From: CAYMGM01 sp964390005
GTDB lineage: Bacteria > Pseudomonadota > Alphaproteobacteria > UBA9219
DNA length: 64,000 bases
Direction: 5' to 3'
Assembly (NCBI GenBank): GCA_964390005.1
Contig: CAYMGM010000001.1
Span: 62,001 to 126,000 of the forward strand
The notes under the pieces were generated by a model. The model saw only the letters and a program-made list of their open reading frames with translations. It was not told where the DNA came from and made no database searches. Position numbers and translations under genes: made by a program. Below are positions 35,703 through 44,009 of this stretch, piece by piece (positions within the stretch are counted from its first letter, which is position 1; the number at the start of each line of letters is the position of its first letter).

Positions 35703-36320
35703 TTAGCCCAGGCGGCCCCATAACAGGTGGTCTTCCCACCGACCGTTGATGCGTAGGTAGGCGCGCGCCAGACCTTCTTCTTCAAAGCCGAGCTTGGTTA
35801 AAAGCCGTTTGCTGGGCTCGTTATGCGGCATGCAGCTGGCCTCGAGCCGGTGGAGGAGAAGGCGGTTAAAGGCAAAATCGGTGACAAGGGCCGCCGCTTC
35901 GCTCATCAAGCCTTGGCCAGCGTAACGCTCGCCAATCCAATAGCCGAGCGTGCCTTTTTGCCCGATTCCCCGATGGACATCGTTGAGAGAGATCCCGCCG
36001 ATCACATCGCCCGTTGGCGCGTCCTTCATGAAGACTAGAAAGGCATAGCCATGGCCTTCGCGCCATTCTTTCCATTGGCGGCGGATATTGCGGCAAAAAT
36101 AGTCGTAGGTCAGCGCATCGCGCGGCCATGAAGGCTCCCACGGCGCTAAAAAAGCATGGCTTTCGTGGCGAATCTCGCGCCAGGATTGCCAATCGAGGGG
36201 CGTGCCAATGCGCAAGATAACTTGCGATCCCACAAGTTGTTCTTGCGGCGGCGGTAGGGGGGCTTTGGGGCTAGGCGGCGCCGCAGGCTTCAGGCCTAAA
36301 AGCGTTTGGATGATGGGCAT
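35703..36320 (-). CDS. GNAT-family N-acetyltransferase (RimJ-like)
   Basis: A 205-residue acetyltransferase. From about residue 33 (VILRIGTPLDWQSWREIRHES) it follows the GNAT fold; the acetyl-CoA loop is IGERYAGQGLMSEA (about 130-143), with GTLGYWIG before and NRLLLHRLEASCMPHNEPSKRLLTKLGF after it. The W and the LHRLEA motif match the RimJ/RimL branch, which acetylates N-terminal alanine of ribosomal proteins and other small amines. The first 30 residues are a Pro-rich low-complexity leader. It is divergent from the hydrogenase operon. Confidence 0.87.
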   Translation of the reverse strand: MPIIQTLLGLKPAAPPSPKAPLPPPQEQLVGSQVILRIGTPLDWQSWREIRHESHAFLAPWEPSWPRDALTYDYFCRNIRRQWKEWREGHGYAFLVFMKDAPTGDVIGGISLNDVHRGIGQKGTLGYWIGERYAGQGLMSEAAALVTDFAFNRLLLHRLEASCMPHNEPSKRLLTKLGFEEEGLARAYLRINGRWEDHLLWGRLG

Positions 36321-36585
36321 GCCCGCACTTTAGCTTCTTTTCGTTCCGAAAAGAAAGGCCTTTTCAGGTCGATAGGCCGAAAAATGGCTTTTCTCCAATT
36401 GTTCGCAGGTGCGAGATAAGTTTCAAAAAAACCTTTGAAATGCGTGTGGATGTCGCTCTATTGTCAACCATAAGTTTTACTCCTTTGCGATTCCCTTGGC
36501 TGCTCTAGTCTGACGTGTAGTGGCCGTCCTGACGATATCTTGTGGGCTTTTGCCCTGTCTGTTTGTTTCTTTTGTGGAGGTTCCG
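36321..36585. other. Divergent intergenic region upstream of the hydrogenase operon
   Basis: About 265 bases carrying promoters for the acetyltransferase (minus) and hydrogenase genes (plus). It contains a hairpin TTCTTTTCG-TTC-CGAAAAGAA (36335-36355) and an inverted repeat TTTCAAA-N6-TTTGAAA (36421-36440) that could be an operator. No TTGAT-N4-ATCAA FNR box is present. No promoter can be fixed with confidence. Confidence 0.45.
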
Positions 36586-37767
36586 TTGTCCGTATCGAAC
36601 GCCGTGCAGGCTGAAGAAGAAGTGTTTGTCTTGGATGAAGCCGGTTTTGCCGCTTTGCTTGGGGCCTTGATAAAGCAGGGGTTTAAGCCCGTCGGGCCCG
36701 TGGTTCGCGATGGGGCTGTTGTTTACGATACGCTTTCATCCGTGAAGGATCTGCCGGTTGGCGTGGCCGATGAACAAGAAGGCGGGAAGTACCGCCTCAC
36801 CGAAGGGCGGGCCGATGCTTGGTTTGGCTATGTGATGGGGCCGACAAACTGGAAAAAGTATCTTTTCCCGGCGCGTCATCGTTTGTGGAAAGCCGAAAAG
36901 GCTGGGGACAAGTTTCAGTACAGCGAACCCGAGGCTGAGGCGCCTGCCTATGCCTTGATCGGCGTGCGCCCGTGCGAGCTGGCCGCCATTCATTTGCAGG
37001 ACAAGGTTTTCGGCTACAACGAAGAGCCCGATCCTGCCACTGGGCATTTTACCGATCCCGTTTATGCCGAGCGTCGCGGCAAGGCCTTTATCGTCGCCGC
37101 CAACTGCGGGCGCGCCGGAAAGACATGTTTCTGCGTTTCGATGGGGGGCGATCCGGGCGTCAAGAAAGGGGCCGGGTTTGATCTGGCCTTTACGGAAATC
37201 TGGCAAGACGAGAAGCATTTGTTCGTTTTTGCCGCGGGTAGCGAGCGTGGCGTTCGGCTGATGGGCAAGCTGCCACATCGTCCGGCGCAGGCCAGCGAAA
37301 TCGCGGCAGCGGATGCCGCCGTTGAAAAAGCGCGTGGCGAAATGGGCCGCGAAATGGTTGGCGATGTTGACAATCTGTTGAAGCGCAATCTGCATCATCC
37401 GCAGTGGGACGATGTGGCTGAACGTTGCTTGTCTTGCGCCAACTGCACGCTGGTTTGTCCGACGTGCTTCTGCTCGACGGTTGAGGAAACGACCGATCTG
37501 AAAGGCGATAATGCCGAGCGTTGGCGCGCATGGGATTCCTGCTTTTCGCTGGACTTCAGCTATATCCATGGTGGCGCGATCCGGCGCGAGCCCAAGGCGC
37601 GTTACCGTCAGTGGATGACGCACAAATTGTCCAGTTGGCACGATCAATTCGGATCGTCGGGCTGCGTTGGTTGCGGGCGTTGCATTACTTGGTGCCCCGT
37701 GGGAATCGACATCACCGCCGAAGCCAAAGCTATTGCCGAAAACGATGGCGCGACAGCCAGCGAATAA
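36586..37767 (+). CDS. hydB: [NiFe] hydrogenase (group 3b) beta subunit, 4Fe-4S ferredoxin-like
   Basis: A protein of about 393 residues. Its C-terminal half has two 4Fe-4S motifs, [16 protein letters not shown] (about 284-299) and [16 protein letters not shown] (about 364-379), and a [10 protein letters not shown] cluster (about 177-186). This is the beta subunit of heterotetrameric bidirectional NAD(P)-linked hydrogenases (sulfhydrogenases), where it passes electrons between the gamma flavoprotein and the small subunit. The TTG at 36586 has GTGGAGG five bases upstream, a better start than the upstream GTG at 36520, which lacks one. It heads the hydBGDA order known from Pyrococcus. The gene symbol follows that usage. 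Confidence 0.88.
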   Translation: MSVSNAVQAEEEVFVLDEAGFAALLGALIKQGFKPVGPVVRDGAVVYDTLSSVKDLPVGVADEQEGGKYRLTEGRADAWFGYVMGPTNWKKYLFPARHRLWKAEKAGDKFQYSEPEAEAPAYALIGVRPCELAAIHLQDKVFGYNEEPDPATGHFTDPVYAERRGKAFIVAANCGRAGKTCFCVSMGGDPGVKKGAGFDLAFTEIWQDEKHLFVFAAGSERGVRLMGKLPHRPAQASEIAAADAAVEKARGEMGREMVGDVDNLLKRNLHHPQWDDVAERCLSCANCTLVCPTCFCSTVEETTDLKGDNAERWRAWDSCFSLDFSYIHGGAIRREPKARYRQWMTHKLSSWHDQFGSSGCVGCGRCITWCPVGIDITAEAKAIAENDGATASE

Positions 37768-37800
37768 GCCCAAAACCGTTTCTTCGATAAGGATGATCCA

Positions 37801-38676
37801 ATGAAGCAAGCCGTCAAAGAAAAAGAGGATTTTAGTCAAAGCAGCGTGTTGGGCACAGACCCAATGCGTCCGCGCCCTTTTCGCGTCGTTGATATTTGGC
37901 GCGAGGTTTCCGATACGTTTAGCATGAAGCTAGAGGCAGAAGATGGCGGACCGACCGTTTTCGCGCCGGGCCAGTTCAACATGCTGTATGTTTTCGGCAT
38001 TGGCGAGATTCCGATCAGCGTCAGCAGCGATCCTTCTGACAAAACATCGATGATCCATACAACGCGCGCGGTCGGCAAGGTCTCGCAGGCGCTTAATACG
38101 CTTAAGGCCGGGGCTAGCGTCGGCGTGCGTGGGCCTTTTGGCACGTCGTGGCCGCTGGATGTCGCCGAAGGCATGGATTTGATTTTCGTTGCGGGCGGTA
38201 TCGGGTTGGCGCCGCTGCGTCCCGCCATTTACGAAGCGATGAACAATCGCAACCGTTTTGGGAATATCATCGTTCTTTACGGTGCGCGTACGCCGGAAGA
38301 TATTTTGTTCCCCAAGGAGCTGGCGCGTTGGCGCTCGCGCTTCGATATCGACATCCACGTGACGGTTGATCGCGCAACGGGCGATTGGCAGGGGCGCGTG
38401 GGGTTGGTCACCAATATGATCGCCTCGGGCGGGTATGATCCGGCTAACGCCGTTGCCTATACGTGCGGGCCTGAAGTCATGATGATCCATGTGATCAAAG
38501 CGTTGGTTGATCGTGGCTTGCCTGAAGATCGCATCTTTCTGTCGATGGAGCGCAACATGAAATGCGGCGCTGGGATCTGTGGCCACTGCCAGTGGGGAAC
38601 ATCTTTTGTTTGCCGTGACGGCCCTGTGTTCCGTTACGACCAGATTGCTGAAAAACTGCGTGTTCGGGAGATTTGA
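37801..38676 (+). CDS. hydG: Hydrogenase gamma subunit, FAD/NAD(P)-binding reductase
   Basis: A 291-residue ferredoxin-NADP-reductase-fold protein. The FAD part shows [20 protein letters not shown] (about 60-79), where PGQF and the IPIS motif bind flavin. The NAD(P) part is [17 protein letters not shown], and CGPEVMM follows. A C-terminal 2Fe-2S motif CGAGICGHC with a further Cys (FVCRDG) completes the chain. It is the NAD(P)H-reacting subunit of the group 3b hydrogenase. The reading frame overlaps nothing upstream; TAAGGATGATCCA precedes it. Its stop is two bases before the small-subunit start. Confidence 0.92.
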   Translation: MKQAVKEKEDFSQSSVLGTDPMRPRPFRVVDIWREVSDTFSMKLEAEDGGPTVFAPGQFNMLYVFGIGEIPISVSSDPSDKTSMIHTTRAVGKVSQALNTLKAGASVGVRGPFGTSWPLDVAEGMDLIFVAGGIGLAPLRPAIYEAMNNRNRFGNIIVLYGARTPEDILFPKELARWRSRFDIDIHVTVDRATGDWQGRVGLVTNMIASGGYDPANAVAYTCGPEVMMIHVIKALVDRGLPEDRIFLSMERNMKCGAGICGHCQWGTSFVCRDGPVFRYDQIAEKLRVREI

Positions 38677-38678
38677 TC

Positions 38679-39494
38679 ATGGTTGCTAAGAAAAAAGTTC
38701 AAGCCAAGAAATCGACGCAACCGGCAGCGCGTCCGCGGCCTAAGGTCGCCGTGTGGAAGTTCGCTTCGTGCGATGGTTGTCAGCTTAGCCTTTTGGGGTG
38801 TGAGGACGAGCTTCTGGAAGTGACGGGCGCTATCGAAATCGCCTATTTCCTTGAAGCCACACGCGCCGTGATCGAAGGCCCTTATGATCTGTCGTTGGTC
38901 GAAGGGTCGATCACAACCGAAGAAGATCTGCATCGTATCAAGCGTATTCGTCAGCAGTCGAAGCTTTTGATCGCGATCGGGGCTTGTTCGACCGCGGGCG
39001 GCATTCAGGCTTTGCGTAACTTTGCGTCGGTGGACGATTATGTCAAAACCGTCTATGCGCGGCCCGATTATATCAGCACGCTGAAAACATCGACATCGAT
39101 CCACGATCACGTGGCTGTCGATTTTGAATTGCGCGGCTGCCCGATTAACAAAAACCAGCTTTTGGAAGTGATCAACGCCTTGCTGAACAAGCGCGCGCCG
39201 AACATTCCCAATTACAGCCAATGCGTCGAATGTAAGCGTAAAGGCACCGTGTGCGTCATGGTCGCCAAAGGTACGGCTTGCATGGGGCCTGTCACGCAGG
39301 CCGGATGCGGCAATCTGTGCCCGTCTTCTGATCGCGGTTGTTATGGCTGTTTTGGTCCAAGTGAATCGCCCAACACGGACAGCTTGACCGATTTGCTGAC
39401 CCGCTTTGGCATGGACCGGCAAGCTATTCGCGACATGTACAGGACGTTTAATGCTGGATCCAGCGCCTTTAAAAAGGCCAGTGAAGTTCTTTAA
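38679..39494 (+). CDS. hydD: Hydrogenase delta (small) subunit
   Basis: A 271-residue small subunit of the NADH-ubiquinone oxidoreductase 20-kDa/[NiFe]-hydrogenase-small fold. [17 protein letters not shown] supplies the proximal 4Fe-4S ligands at about residues 27-36, with further ligands in [15 protein letters not shown] and the later [23 protein letters not shown] region. The first 22 residues are Lys/Ala/Pro/Arg-rich ([11 protein letters not shown]), an extension also seen, much longer, on the large subunit. The start is ATG at 38679, preceded by CGGGAG; a TTG two codons earlier overlaps the gamma stop. Confidence 0.9.
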   Translation: MVAKKKVQAKKSTQPAARPRPKVAVWKFASCDGCQLSLLGCEDELLEVTGAIEIAYFLEATRAVIEGPYDLSLVEGSITTEEDLHRIKRIRQQSKLLIAIGACSTAGGIQALRNFASVDDYVKTVYARPDYISTLKTSTSIHDHVAVDFELRGCPINKNQLLEVINALLNKRAPNIPNYSQCVECKRKGTVCVMVAKGTACMGPVTQAGCGNLCPSSDRGCYGCFGPSESPNTDSLTDLLTRFGMDRQAIRDMYRTFNAGSSAFKKASEVL

Positions 39495-39528
39495 CGCGAC
39501 ATCCCTTGTTTGATAAAGAGGCCCCCCT

Positions 39529-41214
39529 ATGGCTCAAATGAAAAAGAAAACCAAAACGGTTGCTCCGAAAAAAGCTGTGAAAAAGACGGCGGCGGCAAAG
39601 ACCGTGAAGGCAAAAAAAGTCGCGGTTGCGGCAAAAAAGACGGTGAAAAAAGCGGCGACCAAAGCGGTTGCCAAAACAGTCGCCAAGAAAAAGGTGACGG
39701 CCAAAGCGCCTGCGAAAAAGACAGTTGCGGCAAAGGCGACCAAGAAAGTCGTTGCCAAGAAGGTAACCGCGAAGAAAGCGGCCCCGAAGGCGGCGGCGAT
39801 CAAGAAAGTCGCCGCAAAAAAGCCCGTGAAAGCGGCGAAAAAAACAGCGCCCAAGACAACCAACAAGACAGCCAATAAGGCAGCCAAACCGGCGAAGAAA
39901 AAAGCGCCGTCAAAACCCATTTTAACGCGCACCATCAAAGTCGATGAATTATCGCGCGTTGAAGGCGAAGGCGCTTTGTTCGTCCGCGTCAAAGACGGGC
40001 ATGTCGAAGAAGCCAATTTCCGTATCTTTGAAGCGCCGCGTTTCTTTGAAGCCTTTCTGAAGGGGCGCAGCTATTTCGACGTTCCCGATATCACCGCGCG
40101 TATTTGCGGCATCTGCCCGATGGCTTACCTGATGGGCGCGCAGCAGGCGATGGAGCAGATTTTGGGGATCGAGCCCACAAAGGCCATTCGCGATCTGCGC
40201 CGTTTGATGTATTGCGGCGAGTGGATTGAAAGCCATGTGTTGCATGCCGCCATGCTTCATGCCCCCGATTTTCTGGGGCTTGACGATGCGTTGCAATTGG
40301 CCAAGACCAACAAGGATGTCGTTGAAAAAGCTCTGAAGCTGAAAAAACTCGGCAACGAGATTTTGGAAGTTGTCGGCGGCGGACGCGCCATCCACCCCAT
40401 CAACACGCGCGTTGGCGGTTTTTACAAAGCGCCGACGAAAGAGGCCATCCGCGCCTTGATCGAGCCGTTGAAGTGGGGGATCGAAGCCTCGATCGAGATC
40501 ACGCGCCTGTTTGGCACGTTTGATTTCCCCGATTTCGAATATGACTATCATTCGGTTGCGCTGAAGCATCCCGATGAATATGGCATCGTCGAAGGGCGCA
40601 TTGTCAGCGATCGCGGAATCGATATCTCGCCGAATGAGTTCTATGACACCTTCAAAGAAACGCATGTTCGCCATTCAACGGCGCTTCAGGGCCGCACGAA
40701 AGAAGATGGTCAGCCTTATCTGGTCGGGCCCATCGCGCGTTACAACGTCAATCATGCTCAATTGTCTAAGCTGTCGAAGCAAATCGCGAAAGAAGTCGGT
40801 TTGGGCGAAAAGTGCCTGAATCCGTTCAAGAGCCTTTTGGTCCGCATGGTCGAGACGATCTATGCCTGCGAAGAAGCTTTGCGTCTTTGCCAGGCTTATG
40901 AAGTGCCCGAACAGGCCTATATCGAAGCCGAGCCTCGCGCTGGGCGTGGGGCGGGCGTGACGGAAGCGCCGCGCGGCATTTGCGTCCACACCTATGAATT
41001 GGATTCGAAGGGCCGTGTGGTCGAAGCGCATATCGCGCCCCCGACCGCGCAGAACCAGCCTCAGATCGAACGCGATTTGGTCGGGGTGGTCGAGCGTAAT
41101 CTTCATCTGGACGAAGAGGCGCTGAAATGGCGCTGCGAGCAGACGATACGTAATTACGATCCTTGTATTTCCTGCTCGACGCACTTCTTGAAGCTGACGA
41201 TGGTCCGTTCGTGA
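39529..41214 (+). CDS. hydA: [NiFe] hydrogenase (group 3b) catalytic large subunit with a histone H1-like N-terminal tail
   Basis: A 561-residue protein. The catalytic part (about 133-561) has the L1 motif RICGICPMAYLMGA near residue 189 and the L2 motif DPCISCSTH at the C-terminus, so all four Ni-Fe Cys are present. No long extension follows DPCISCSTH beyond 8 residues, so proteolytic trimming may remove a short tail or none. Residues 1-130 are Lys/Ala/Val/Thr-rich repeats of the KKAxxKxVA kind, like AlgP or histone H1-like proteins. No Met or other start with a good site lies between codon 4 and the core, so the tail is likely made. AAAGAGG precedes the ATG. H2 oxidation or evolution with NAD(P) is the family role. 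Confidence 0.93.
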   Translation: MAQMKKKTKTVAPKKAVKKTAAAKTVKAKKVAVAAKKTVKKAATKAVAKTVAKKKVTAKAPAKKTVAAKATKKVVAKKVTAKKAAPKAAAIKKVAAKKPVKAAKKTAPKTTNKTANKAAKPAKKKAPSKPILTRTIKVDELSRVEGEGALFVRVKDGHVEEANFRIFEAPRFFEAFLKGRSYFDVPDITARICGICPMAYLMGAQQAMEQILGIEPTKAIRDLRRLMYCGEWIESHVLHAAMLHAPDFLGLDDALQLAKTNKDVVEKALKLKKLGNEILEVVGGGRAIHPINTRVGGFYKAPTKEAIRALIEPLKWGIEASIEITRLFGTFDFPDFEYDYHSVALKHPDEYGIVEGRIVSDRGIDISPNEFYDTFKETHVRHSTALQGRTKEDGQPYLVGPIARYNVNHAQLSKLSKQIAKEVGLGEKCLNPFKSLLVRMVETIYACEEALRLCQAYEVPEQAYIEAEPRAGRGAGVTEAPRGICVHTYELDSKGRVVEAHIAPPTAQNQPQIERDLVGVVERNLHLDEEALKWRCEQTIRNYDPCISCSTHFLKLTMVRS

Positions 41215-41678
41215 AGGCAATGTTTTTGGGGATAGGTAACGCCCAGCGCGGCGATGACGCGCTGGGGCCCCATATCGCGTCGTTATTGCTTGAAGACCCT
41301 GCTATGCGTGCGGCAGGGGTCGATGTTTTGCCGCATGGCGGCGAAGGCGTTTCCTTGATGGAATTGTGGGAAGGGCAAGATCGCGTCGTTGTCGTCGATG
41401 CGATGAAGTCGGGCGCGCGCGTGGGGACTGTTGCCTGTTTTGATGTTGCGCAGACGCCGCTTGCCAGCGGCGTTTTTCATTATTCGAGCCATTTGTTCGG
41501 CTTGGCCGAAGCTGTCGAGATGGCGCGGGCGCTGGATCGTTTGCCGCGTGAGATTTTCGTTATTGGCGTCGAAGGCAAAACCTATGATTTCGGCGCGCCT
41601 TTTTCGCCGTCGGTGTCAAAAGCCATTCCGCGCGTTTTGCGTGAAGCCAGCCGGTATTTGTTGCGGCAGGAGGCCTAA
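41211..41678 (+). CDS. Hydrogenase maturation protease (HyaD/HybD family)
   Basis: A protein of about 155 residues with the family start LGIGNAQRGDDALGPHIA (Asn/Asp nickel-sensing loop; the second acidic residue is Asp) and VVVVDAMKSG and HYSSHLFGLAEAVEMA in the middle, where the conserved Asp and His bind nickel. It clips the C-terminus of the large subunit after nickel insertion, though the large subunit here has only a short tail. The GTG at 41211 overlaps the large-subunit stop as GTGA; an ATG three codons later is an alternative. Its stop lies a few bases before hypA. Confidence 0.85.
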   Translation: MKAMFLGIGNAQRGDDALGPHIASLLLEDPAMRAAGVDVLPHGGEGVSLMELWEGQDRVVVVDAMKSGARVGTVACFDVAQTPLASGVFHYSSHLFGLAEAVEMARALDRLPREIFVIGVEGKTYDFGAPFSPSVSKAIPRVLREASRYLLRQEA

Positions 41679-41682
41679 GGGC

Positions 41683-41925
41683 ATGCATGAGCTTTCCTTA
41701 TGCGAAAGCATCGTCCGTATCGTTTGTCAAAAAGCCGCTGCCGAGGGGATGAGCCAAGTCGTCTCGATCGAGCTGACGATTGGCGAATGGGCAGGCGTCA
41801 GCGACGAAGCGCTGTTGTTTTGTTTCCCCAGCGTCAGCCAAGGAACGCTGGCCGAAGGGGCGTCGCTTGTTTTCAAGACGACGCCCGATAACGCCATGCG
41901 CGTTTCGTCCTTTTCAGGCAGTTAG
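41683..41925 (+). CDS. hypA: HypA-like nickel chaperone lacking its zinc domain
   Basis: An 80-residue protein beginning MHELSLCESIVRIV, the HypA start with the Ni-binding His2, and continuing as the normal alpha/beta part through GTLAEGASLVF. A full HypA is about 113-118 residues and then has two CxxC pairs. Here the region after ASLVF reads NAMRVSSFSGS and stops, with Arg/Ser where the first Cys pair should be and no second pair; neither other frame contains one. The gene overlaps the convergent galU stop by four bases. It may be a truncated remnant or a shortened form. No hypB-F is present in the window. Confidence 0.75.
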   Translation: MHELSLCESIVRIVCQKAAAEGMSQVVSIELTIGEWAGVSDEALLFCFPSVSQGTLAEGASLVFKTTPDNAMRVSSFSGS

Positions 41926-42797
41926 GCCCCTAAGATTTTGGTCAGCGAGGCGCGGACCTTGGCCCCCATATCGGGGTGCTGAAGCGCAAAGGCGATATTG
42001 GCTTCGATAAAGCCGACTTTGTCGCCGCAGTCATAGCGCGTGCCTTCGTAACGCAGGCCGTGGAAAGATTGGCGGCCAATCAAGCGCTCCATGCTGTCGG
42101 TCAGTTGGATCTCGCCGCCGGTGCCGATTTTGCGGGCTTCCAGCTCGTCGAAGATTTCAGGCTGCAGAATATAGCGGCCAATGATCGAAAGGGTCGATGG
42201 CGCTTTTTCGGGAATAGGCTTTTCGACCAATCCTTTGACCTTCACCAATTTGCCGTCGTCGCTTTCAACATCCAAAATACCATAACGGCTGGTCTGTTCG
42301 CGCGGCACATCAACGACCGCGACCATGTTGCCGCCAAGTTCGTTATAGGAATCGATCATCTGCCTCAAACAGGGTTTTTGCGCCAAGACGACATCGTCGG
42401 CCAGCAAGACGGCAAAGGGCTCATCCCCCACCAAGTGGCGGGCGCACCACACGGCATGGCCCAAGCCCAGCGGCTCGCGCTGGCGCGTGAACAAAAGCTG
42501 GCCCGAAGGGATATCCGTTGTTTGCAACAGGGCAAGCTCGCGTTGTTTGTCGCGCGCTTCTAAGGTGCGCCTCAACTCATCGTTGCGGTCAAAATGGTCT
42601 TCCAGCGCGCCTTTGCCTCGGCTGGTCACAAAAATGAACTGTTCAATCCCCGCAGCGCGCGCTTCATCGACCGCGTGCTGGATCAGCGGCTTGTCAACCA
42701 AGGTCAGCATTTCCTTTGGCATCGCCTTGGTCGCGGGTAAGAAACGGGTGCCGAGACCGGCGACGGGAAAAACGGCCTTACGGACGGGTTTAATCAT
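41922..42797 (-). CDS. galU: UTP-glucose-1-phosphate uridylyltransferase
   Basis: A 291-residue nucleotidyltransferase. The N-terminal signature GLGTRFLPATKAMPKEMLTLVDKPLIQ gives the UTP-binding loop and metal region; FAVLLADDVVL and GNMVAVVDVP follow, then KGLVEKP and ILQPEIFDEL typical of GalU. It makes UDP-glucose for glycan and exopolysaccharide synthesis. It is transcribed away from cpdR-side genes and ends against hypA. No neighbour suggests a special role. Confidence 0.95.
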   Translation of the reverse strand: MIKPVRKAVFPVAGLGTRFLPATKAMPKEMLTLVDKPLIQHAVDEARAAGIEQFIFVTSRGKGALEDHFDRNDELRRTLEARDKQRELALLQTTDIPSGQLLFTRQREPLGLGHAVWCARHLVGDEPFAVLLADDVVLAQKPCLRQMIDSYNELGGNMVAVVDVPREQTSRYGILDVESDDGKLVKVKGLVEKPIPEKAPSTLSIIGRYILQPEIFDELEARKIGTGGEIQLTDSMERLIGRQSFHGLRYEGTRYDCGDKVGFIEANIAFALQHPDMGAKVRASLTKILGA

Positions 42798-42810
42798 GAG
42801 AAAACTCCTT

Positions 42811-43206
42811 TTAGGATCGAACGGGGGGTAGCTCTAGCGCATCTTCGACGGCGCGGCAAATCTCTTCCAGCGAGAAGGGCTTGGGAAGGATTTTATGAAC
42901 GAGAACCTCAAGATTATGGGCGCGCATGCGCTCTTGCGCATAGCCCGAAATCATGACAATGCGCATGTCGGGATAGGATTCCGTCGCTTTTAGCGCCAGC
43001 GTAATGCCATCGACATTCGGCATGACAATATCGGTGACCAAAACGGCAAAAGACTCGCGGGCCAAGACATCTAAAGCTTGCTGGCCGTCGGGGACCGAGA
43101 CGACGCGCGTGGCAGGCGTTTGCAGGGCCCGAACAATAAAGTCGCGCACAGCCGGATTGTCTTCGGCCACAAGGATAGCGAGAGGGGCGTTGTCAGTATC
43201 AGTCAT
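42811..43206 (-). CDS. cpdR: CpdR-type single-domain response regulator
   Basis: A 131-residue receiver domain with no output. The acidic pocket is VAEDNPAVRDF, the phospho-acceptor Asp is in VLVTDIVMPNVDG near residue 60, and the conserved Lys is in KILPKPFSLEEI. Strongly matches CpdR, which in Caulobacter directs ClpXP to the pole and is controlled by the CckA-ChpT phosphorelay; the target here is inferred. AAAGGAGGGAAC precedes the ATG at 43206, so the 19 codons upstream are not included. It lies just downstream of the zinc-ribbon gene. Confidence 0.88.
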   Translation of the reverse strand: MTDTDNAPLAILVAEDNPAVRDFIVRALQTPATRVVSVPDGQQALDVLARESFAVLVTDIVMPNVDGITLALKATESYPDMRIVMISGYAQERMRAHNLEVLVHKILPKPFSLEEICRAVEDALELPPVRS

Positions 43207-43216
43207 GTTCCCTCCT

Positions 43217-43924
43217 TTAAGGCTGCTTTGTGTTTTTTTGTGGGTTTGGTTCTTGGATGGCAAACTTAAGGTTAACGGCGGCGATGGACCCTTCGGGCGT
43301 TGCGATGACAGAATGGAAGGTCACCGAAGCGTTGGCCTCAACCGCGGGGGCTGGCGGGTCGATTTTCCAATGATGAAGCGTTTTGCCGTCGGGGCCAATA
43401 GCCGTGGCATCAATAGCCGGAACGTTTTGGGCCGCTGCCGTTTCATTCAAAATGCGTCCATCGACGACCAGTTGCATCGCGCCGTTTTCGAACCTGCGCT
43501 CGGACGAGACATCGAGAAGGGAAAGTGGCGACGGCGGCATCGCCTTCGCTTTGAAAACGTTTTTCAAGGGGCCTGCCGTCAGACTCCACACGAGCACGGT
43601 GACAAGAAGCAAAGCCACAAAGCCAGCCGCAATTTTGCGTAACAGCGGTCCTCGGTTCGGTTTGACCAGAACGGGGAGCTGGGCTTGCTTTTCGTCGGTA
43701 GCTGCCGCGGATGGAGAGGGCGCGGTTTGTTCGGTTGGTTGTTCTTTTTTCTCAATCGTCTGAGGTCCTGCCGGTTCTTCCCAAGGGATCGCCGTTGTCT
43801 TGGGCGGAAGATCGGCTATCCACGCGTTGCCGCAGCGCGCACAACGCACTTGGCGAGGCCCAGCCGCAAAGGTGCTTGCGGGGACCAGATAGCTGGCTTT
43901 GCAGGTCTGGCAGACGATAATCAT
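43217..43924 (-). CDS. MJ0042-type zinc-ribbon membrane protein
   Basis: A protein of about 235 residues. MIIVCQTCKASYLVPASTF starts it, with the two pairs CxxC (CQTC and CARC) of an MJ0042 zinc ribbon at residues about 5-30. A Pro/Ala-rich linker follows, then one membrane helix (about 125-145, LLRKIAAGFVALLLVTVLVW) and a periplasmic part resembling DUF3426 (RFENGAMQLVVDGRILNETAAAQNVPAI). The start is set at the Met directly before IIVCQTC. This kind of protein sits with ftsEX in alphaproteobacteria; its function is unknown. Confidence 0.75.
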   Translation of the reverse strand: MIIVCQTCKASYLVPASTFAAGPRQVRCARCGNAWIADLPPKTTAIPWEEPAGPQTIEKKEQPTEQTAPSPSAAATDEKQAQLPVLVKPNRGPLLRKIAAGFVALLLVTVLVWSLTAGPLKNVFKAKAMPPSPLSLLDVSSERRFENGAMQLVVDGRILNETAAAQNVPAIDATAIGPDGKTLHHWKIDPPAPAVEANASVTFHSVIATPEGSIAAVNLKFAIQEPNPQKNTKQP

Positions 43925-44009
43925 ATCTATGGTTATAAAAATGAATGCGTTCGCGCGCAATAAAAGAGCGCACGAAGTCAGCTAAAAAGACAAAACTTGA
44001 TCCGCGTCT

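Noticed and set aside
36421..36440. Inverted repeat TTTCAAA-N6-TTTGAAA as an FNR box
   Set aside because: It lacks TTGAT/ATCAA half-sites; it may still be another operator.
39510..39878. Lys/Glu/Gly-rich open frame overlapping the hydrogenase tail
   Set aside because: It is the shifted reading of the Lys/Ala repeat DNA, lies inside the large-subunit gene and has no ribosome-binding site of its own.
41780..42010. Shifted frame after hypA as a frameshifted zinc domain
   Set aside because: No CxxC pairs appear in either other frame, so the missing domain is not restored by a single frameshift.
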